This document shows, piece by piece, positions 58,008-64,000 of a stretch of DNA of 64,000 bases (positions are counted from its first letter, which is position 1; each line of letters begins with the position of its first letter). The notes beneath the pieces were generated by a model. It saw only the letters and a list, made by a program, of their open reading frames with translations, searched no databases and was not told the origin of the DNA. This DNA is from Argentina anserina. Lineage: Eukaryota; Streptophyta; Magnoliopsida; Rosales; Rosaceae. The stretch lies in assembly GCF_933775445.1 (NCBI RefSeq), contig NC_065878.1, forward strand, positions 21,092,395 to 21,156,394, read 5' to 3'. Both the position numbers and the translations under genes were made by a program.

Positions 58008-59813
58008 AGTACTGGATGCAAGTTCATGATCGAGTGATATGGTTGTATAAGCCTTCTATATATATTTCTGTGTTGCAGTGTGTAGCATATATAATACTAA
58101 TAATAGCTTTCTCAATTCTTATCATAAAGAAAAGCTCAAGTCTTTGTCTAATTAAGAAGATAACAGTGTCGATGTAAGTGTGGTGTTTAACCCTTTTCTC
58201 TTACTAGTCTTACATGAAAATTGTAGCTTGATATATTATATATACCTCTCCCTTGCTCATTATCTTACACGTACTGTGCTTAACTCCGACAATGGTACAG
58301 GCAAATACTGAAACGTTTCAAAAGAATATATAGGACCATATATGTGTAGACATATTAGAAATAATAATGGAAATCTGTCACACAAAAAATAAAACAGAGC
58401 AGGAAATTGTTATTATCCAACATGCATGGTTTGGTTAAAAGAGAACAATTAATACACCTATGTGATATAGTTTTTCTTACTGTTGGTACTATATGCACCA
58501 GTCGGTAAGTTTACTTCGAAATTCACTAGAAAGACCAAGTTGCATTCTAAATGAGTTACAAGTTGGAAAGGGTCTAATACAACTACTAAATTGTTTGCTT
58601 TACTCTACTGGTGATGTAATGCATGGGATAAAACAAGGCCTGGAGTCTGGTCTGCTTGTTGAGAAATGTGTTGAGTGGCAATCTGAATTTGCAGGCGTGG
58701 TTTTGGGTAGGAAGAGATAGACTGGTAGTGCCGCCCGGGCAGTTACTTATATAAGTGAAGAAGGGGGAGGCAGATTTGTAGAAGAGACACTACATCATCA
58801 TCGAAGAAAGATGAAGACATTGTAACCAAAAACGAAAGAAAGAAGAAGATATGACGGTTTACTTCAATTGGCTCACACTATGACATTTGCCTCATCATCA
58901 AAGAAAGGAGGGGATATAGCCAAAGAGATCTGCCTAACACTATAAGCATGTTTTTGACGATCAATTCTTTTTGTTTGTTACATGTCTTCTATCATGCAGT
59001 TATTGACAGATCCAATAATCGTGCAGAAGGGGATGAGAATCGAAACTATCAAACTAATATGGCTAACACTAATGGGGCTAAGAATTTCTGAGGTGATATT
59101 TCGAGGATCAGGACTTCGCTGAAGCACCAATCTCCCTGTAATGTTCCGTTTCCTGGAATTAAAGTAGAGTCTCGGTAAAACCTTCCATTGCTCTTCTTTT
59201 CCGTCTTTGTGTGCGAAGATAAAGTATGACGCAAGTGTGCTTTGGATCATTTCTCTTACAATGACAGTATTTATGTAGGAAGATAGTAGAAGCTTAGTAC
59301 CTCTCCCTTCTTAAGTGCTTATAAATAGGAATATAATAGAAGCCTAACACCTCCCCCCTGCATCTTATAAACAAGAACTTGACACAATGCTCAGACAATA
59401 ATACACAATTTCAGAAGTACTAACATATAACCATTCATGTGTAGAATAGAACGATGTAAAGATGAAAACTTGCATCATGAAAATCTGTTCAAATAAACAG
59501 AGCAGGAAATTGAATTTAACCAACTTGTATGTTCATAAATCACAAGAGAGGAAGACTGAGCAACAAACCCCTAGCATACTGTTGTTCATACTATATAACC
59601 TCCGCTTGATACTAGCTATGCTACTAGCTTTAAACATTCATCCTCGTCTATAAGTTAGTCCTCCACTTCAAAATTCACTAAAAAGAGACGACTTGGATTC
59701 TAAATAAGCTATCACAACAACTTGTGCGCGTACTACTTCTACTAACTAAGGTAAAACATCCCCGCTACACATTATCTGAAACAACAATCAGTTCTCGTCT
59801 TGGCATCACCATC
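58008..59813. other. Gene-free stretch
   Basis: No gene recognised on either strand. A 75-codon frame at 58493-58720 and a 90-codon frame on the minus strand near 59.0-59.25 kb have no domain features. The right part lies where the missing SET half of the SRA-like gene would be expected, but I see no SET motifs. Confidence 0.45.
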
Positions 59814-60742
59814 TCAACTGTTACAAAGTGTGAGTTTTGGTTGATCTGGAATCCTCCTCAATGAAAATTCAAACACAAGTTTACCAAATTCCCCTCTTTT
59901 TCGCCAATACTCATCCACAGTGTACAGACCAACAAAGAAATAACCTGTTTCCTCGCGGAATTTGTAGCTCCTGATCACCCTCACAGGAGTTCTCGCTGAC
60001 TTTCTATGCATTAGGGCAAGATTTCCACCAGTGGCCTTTTGGTCTTTCGGTTTCCCTTTCATAACTGTTGGATTTCCTCCTTGACCTGTGTAGATCAAGA
60101 CATCAAGAGATTCTTGCTTGTTTGCATAACGGCCAGAATCAACAATACTTGTGGCAATCATCTTCCCATCCTTTGTCATATAATCAATACCACATTGAAA
60201 GGGACTATGAAGGCCAACAATCGATAATTCAGGTCTATATCGAAACTTGTCACCAACATGAACGCCTGGAATGAGTCCTATTCGTTTCTCCTTGTTTACC
60301 CTTTTCTGTTTCAGATACACGCTGCTTCAGTGTACAATTTCCAACCCTTTAGTTTCTCCTAATTAGCATCACATTCCTCACCCATCTCAGTCAATGCCAC
60401 TTGATAAGCAGCCAAAGCTCGCTTCACCTTGTTACGTGCTCTATCAACCACGGCAATTGCAGCACTTAACTTGTGACTAACAACACAATGCTCGCCTTCT
60501 TTACCCTTGATGAATGGAACAAAACTCTTCTCTCCAGCATCTTTCAATGATTGAACTACCATTGTTCCGCATCCTTTAGGAAAATCTCGAACAACATCCA
60601 CTAGGGTCTTTCTTGGTAATGTCTTCACATTCTTCACATCAACGTAACAATCTCTACTTTCACTTGGCCGCACTTGACCACAACCATCAGGGAAATCTCG
60701 AACTGCAAAAACCCCTAGGCCTCTTATTGGGACGAATGCCAT
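59814..60742 (-). pseudogene. SUVH-like SRA-domain gene, truncated and broken
   Basis: On the minus strand a first frame (60742-60359) has AVRDFPDGCG twice in variant form plus a helical region, then a TAG. A second frame (to 59814) carries an SRA/YDG domain: GVHVGDKFRYR, ELSIVGLH, GIDYMTKDGK, ATSIVDSGRYAN, DVLIYTGQGG, GNLAL, PVRVIR, then YTVDEYW and FEFSLRRIP. This is the order found in SUVH5/6-type H3K9 methyltransferases, where SRA binds methylated DNA. The two frames are joined only through the stop and a further stop or frameshift near 60310-60345. Pre-SET, SET and post-SET are absent. It could be an SRA-only protein made from the second frame, but no good start codon context is seen. 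Confidence 0.75.
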
Positions 60743-61751
60743 TTTCTTTTCCAGGAGGTCTCATAATCACCATAATGTCTTCCAGCAATTTCTTCTTGAA
60801 TTACAGAAACACATGTGCAATAAAGAGTTGGTCATTTTGCTAGAATACTAATTATATCAAGTAAATCACTAAAAAAAAAACTGGTAGCATGCAAACATAT
60901 TTTCACAATCATCAGTATCAAATATAGGAGATGAGTAGATCAAAAGAATATGATATGATAATAACATACCCTAAACTCTTTACTGATTGATGAGCCTAAA
61001 ATAACAGCGGAAAGATTAAAACGAACAGTTCTGCAACCAAAGCATCAATCAATAAACATAAAACGAAGTTGGCGCAATACAATGGAGAACGGAGTAAGAG
61101 GATTTCGTGAACGGTGAACCCACATTTGGTGTTGCCTGATGATTTTCCCGTGTTCCCCAGTTTTGGGTGTGTCTCTCTTATATGCTAGTTGACATCAAGA
61201 AACGTGGGAAAACCATTTTGCCCTGGTCGTCACGATGTCCGAACTTCTAGGCTTCTTGGCAGTTCATGGCGGCTCGTGTCTCCGGCAGTAAGTTTGTGGG
61301 CGACTGTTAGTTACTCGTTTGCCCTTTGCTTATCGTATTTAGTTGTTGCGCACATATATAAATCATGGGCAATACGGGGACTTCAAAATTTAAACCAAAG
61401 GCAGTTCCTTAAGACTAATCTGCTTAAATCCATGTTTAGAATCACGATTTATAATTCTAAGTCCATATGGCAGATGGAGTTATGGACAAACTATATAAAC
61501 CAAAAAATCAAAATTTCCCGAGAATTATAAACACGATCAAAATTAGAAGAGGAAGTGTACATGAGCATATAGCCAATTGAGAGAGCCTTTGATCGACTTC
61601 TTGTTTTGGTACCCTACAATGGAAGTTCATATAACCATACCCCAATAGCCTACTGAAAGTAAGAACTAACAACAAAGAACAATAGTCAACACAAACCCAC
61701 ATTTACATCTTCAAACCTTTTCTAGTTTCTAATTTCCACCAAAATTGATGC
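60743..61751. other. Gene-free stretch
   Basis: Holds the degraded upstream region of the SRA-like gene and the 3' UTR of the cyclin gene. Frames of 64-113 codons have no domain features. Confidence 0.45.
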
Positions 61752-63160
61752 CTAAACTGCAGCAAGATGCTTTTGATGGGTGGATTCGTCTTCATTGAAG
61801 GAACAGTGGAGCTTCAGACGGCTCGCCAAATTCAGAGTAGATTCTGCTACATGTAGAGGTGGAGATTGCAGCAACATTTTTCTTTGTAGGTACGAACAGT
61901 AGGCGAAAAAGTTTTCTGGTGTCACGTTTAATTCGAAGCCTAATCCGAACAGGAAATCCATCTCGAGAAGGTTCATCTCTTTCGTGCTGATTCCTCCCAC
62001 TCTTGCAAAGTAGGCATTGTTGTAAGAACTGAAAGTTGAGAACCAATATCAGAAAAAATGATCAAACAAAAGAAAACAGGCAAACCATTTATACATCAAA
62101 GGTAGTCATTTTTACTTTCATTATTAATAGACCACCATATTAGGACAAAAAATTCCATATAGTTCAAACTATTTCCATGATTGAGGATCTGAGGATTATG
62201 CGCAATTCCAACCAAATTATTAGACAAAATCATTTGCACATGGGATTGGTTAAAATGTCATATACCGTTCATTAAGGAAATTCCTTCTGTCATTGTTGGA
62301 ATTTTGTCAAAAATTGTCATAAAAATTCAGAAAGAATAACACGATATTAGGTAAGGTGTCTACTACTTCATCACATGGCAAATCCCTCGTTTTAGCGGTG
62401 GTTGCTCCCAAATAGGGGATGAACTGGAATTTCTCTATTTTTTCCCGAACTCCACTAGAAATATCAAGTTGGGTTTTGATCTATATGCATTTCCTATAAC
62501 CAAATTAGTTATCAAGAATTGGTTTAATATACAACACTCCAATTTTCAAAGTAAAAATTATAAAAGTTTGATATAAGAATGTGGACATGATCAAAAGGTC
62601 AATGTCCCACTAAACCCAATGTGATGATCAGAGTCATCAGACAATACGAATACTAAATCGAAAATGTCTGTATAGATTGGCACCCAATTCTAGAATCATT
62701 GATACATCCAAGTTTAAAACCTTAAACTAGACCAAACCCAGAGAAAGTCACCAACATATCAAACATTCTAGACTGTAAGAGCACAAAACCCAAAATCCAA
62801 AGAGAAATGAATCAATGCTTACATGTCATCCATGAACTTTGCAGAGACCATGACACTGGTGATGAGCAATCGATGAACATTGTACGAGTTGATAGGCAAA
62901 GCCTTCTGTCTCTGTGTAAACCGGTCCAGATAAACATAGGCCACCACAAAACAAGAGGGGCTACAATCCGCGTACTTGAAAATCCTCTCCAAATAGCTCT
63001 GGACTGAGATGGTGGGTTTTGTGAGGGAGTGAAATACCGAGAGCTTTTGTGAGTCTTGCCGCCGGTTCAGGTCGTTGGACTGGGCCACCTGGTCCAGCAC
63101 GGCGGAGAGGAAGGCTATCACTCTCGGCATCGTTTCTGGGATCTCCAGCTCATCAGACAT
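61752..63160 (-). CDS. U/P-type cyclin (CYCU4/CYCP-like), two exons
   Basis: PHO80-like plant cyclin, partner of CDKA-type kinases, linked to phosphate signalling and cell division. Exons 63160-62823 and 62028-61752 with one intron in the usual place; 204 aa, family-typical. The cyclin box is clear: MPRVIAFLSAVLDQVAQ, PTISVQSYLERIFKYADCS, VVAYVYLDRF, NSYNVHRLLITSVMVSAKFMDD, NNAYFARVGGIS and LLEMDFLFGLGFELNVTPE. The ATG at 63160 is the first in-frame methionine after the upstream non-ATG extension. The frame is intact; a dinucleotide repeat lies about 100 bp upstream. Confidence 0.93.
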
Positions 63161-63255
63161 TGTTGAAATGAAGACTGAAAAGGCTGTGAACTCTGTTGAG
63201 GCTTTTCTCTGTGTTGGCAAGGCTCAGGCTTGGCTAGTTGTTATTTGTTAATAAC

Positions 63256-63257
<2 letters not shown>

Positions 63258-63287
<30 letters not shown>
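63258..63287. repeat. AT microsatellite upstream of cyclin gene
   Basis: About thirteen to fourteen ta units about 100 bp before the cyclin start codon, probably in its promoter. Confidence 0.9.
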
Positions 63288-63289
<2 letters not shown>

Positions 63290-64000
63290 AGAGGAATGCG
63301 CGTAGTGTTTAATATGATGGATTAGTTACTAAAGTGAGAATAATTAACTAGCTATCATTGCGTTTTTGTTTTGCTTTGATGGATACTAATTATGATTGGT
63401 AAGTATCAAAGTTACTACTAGGTTGTTGGTATTCTTCGTAAGTTGGCAAACTTGATCAATTGGTGATCACAGCTACTAACTTGGATATCAAGTAAATAAT
63501 TTTGGTGATTTAGTAGATTTTTTCGTTTGCTCTATTTTTGCTGTAACGAAGCATGTCACATAACCCGACTGTGTAGATATAAGCCGCCGAGAGTGTAGAT
63601 GATTGAATCTTGTGTTTTTATTGTAGTTGATACACAATATTTTGTTACTCACTACGTACATCTTCTACATTTACGAGTTCTTATTGCGTTAGATTGCGTT
63701 AGATGATTGAGTTAAGTATTTTTATTATAAATTGATAGATTATACATGGTTTTTACTTGCTATGATTTCTATGAGTGGGTATATTTTACATTTACAAGTG
63801 CCCATACTCTTATGATTTTGCATTAAGTGCATTACTAGTGTCCTTCAAGAAATAATTTTACATTTACAAGTGTTCAAACTCTTTTGGTTTTGCATTAAGC
63901 GCATTACTACTTTCAGTACTTTCCTAGCTAGTTTCATTTAAGAAATAAATCACACAGTGAGGGTAGGTTTTCCCATCCCAATTCCATTTAAGTCAATAAC
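63288..64000. other. Gene-free right edge of window
   Basis: AT-rich DNA with no gene. It contains two copies of a 72-bp unit (63784-63855 and 63856-63927) beginning ttttacatttacaagtg, with several differences. Confidence 0.5.

Noticed and set aside
57739..58029. Alternative frame over the glycine-rich gene
   Set aside because: Val/Ala/Gly low-complexity shadow created by ggtggt-type codons; it lacks a signal peptide and starts inside the real gene.
63161..63220. Upstream extension of the cyclin reading frame
   Set aside because: It begins with a non-ATG codon; the first ATG (63160) gives the family-typical N-terminus.

Overview
This window is nuclear DNA from a flowering plant, a eudicot. 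Intron-rich genes, GH28 polygalacturonase, ORANGE, a U-type cyclin, and nested LTR, Helitron and hAT-type elements all point that way. The gene set and repeats remind me of Rosaceae (strawberry or rose type), but that is only a guess. Exon limits below were set by eye from GT/GC-AG borders and checked by reading-frame continuity; none has transcript support here.

Layout. 1.5-3.0 kb (+): a complete four-exon polygalacturonase. 3.0-12.6 kb: repeat-rich DNA holding a decayed LRR receptor-like-protein (RLP) gene that is split by a 3.2-kb solo LTR with a perfect 5-bp target duplication, other LTR-retrotransposon debris, a hAT-like transposase tail and a tRNA-like sequence. 12.9-15.9 kb (+): an eight-exon TMEM135/Tim17-related membrane protein. 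16.4-35.8 kb (+): a tandem cluster of four two-exon ankyrin-repeat/PGG membrane proteins (BDA1/ACD6-like), all split at the same codon, two of them with a GC-AG intron. The spaces between them are filled by transposons: a Mutator-like TIR element with LINE-like filling, a hAT-like element inside an intron, and a Helitron with helicase and RPA-like remnants that starts 20 bp after one stop codon and is itself interrupted by a young Copia element.

36.2-49.1 kb is conserved housekeeping DNA: a 27-exon SRS2/UvrD-type helicase (-), a short shared promoter, the U6 snRNA phosphodiesterase USB1 (+), and the ORANGE chaperone (-). 49.2-57.5 kb has no protein gene that I can see but carries two small transcription units with site II, telo-box and TATA promoters that yield three box C/D snoRNAs. 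Each snoRNA has a 12-13 nt stretch that matches, from memory, conserved 25S rRNA. 57.6-63.2 kb holds a secreted glycine-rich protein (+), a broken SRA-domain (SUVH-like) gene (-) and a U/P-type cyclin (-).

How it works together. The window mixes stable genes for genome and RNA maintenance (SRS2, USB1, snoRNAs) and plastid biology (OR) with a fast-evolving defence-type neighbourhood (RLP relic, ANK-PGG cluster), where almost all mobile DNA has accumulated. I found no wholly new multi-gene system. The most interesting structures are the RLP/solo-LTR junction, the GC-AG introns and linker-repeat expansion in the ANK cluster, the nested Helitron/Copia block, and the snoRNA units.
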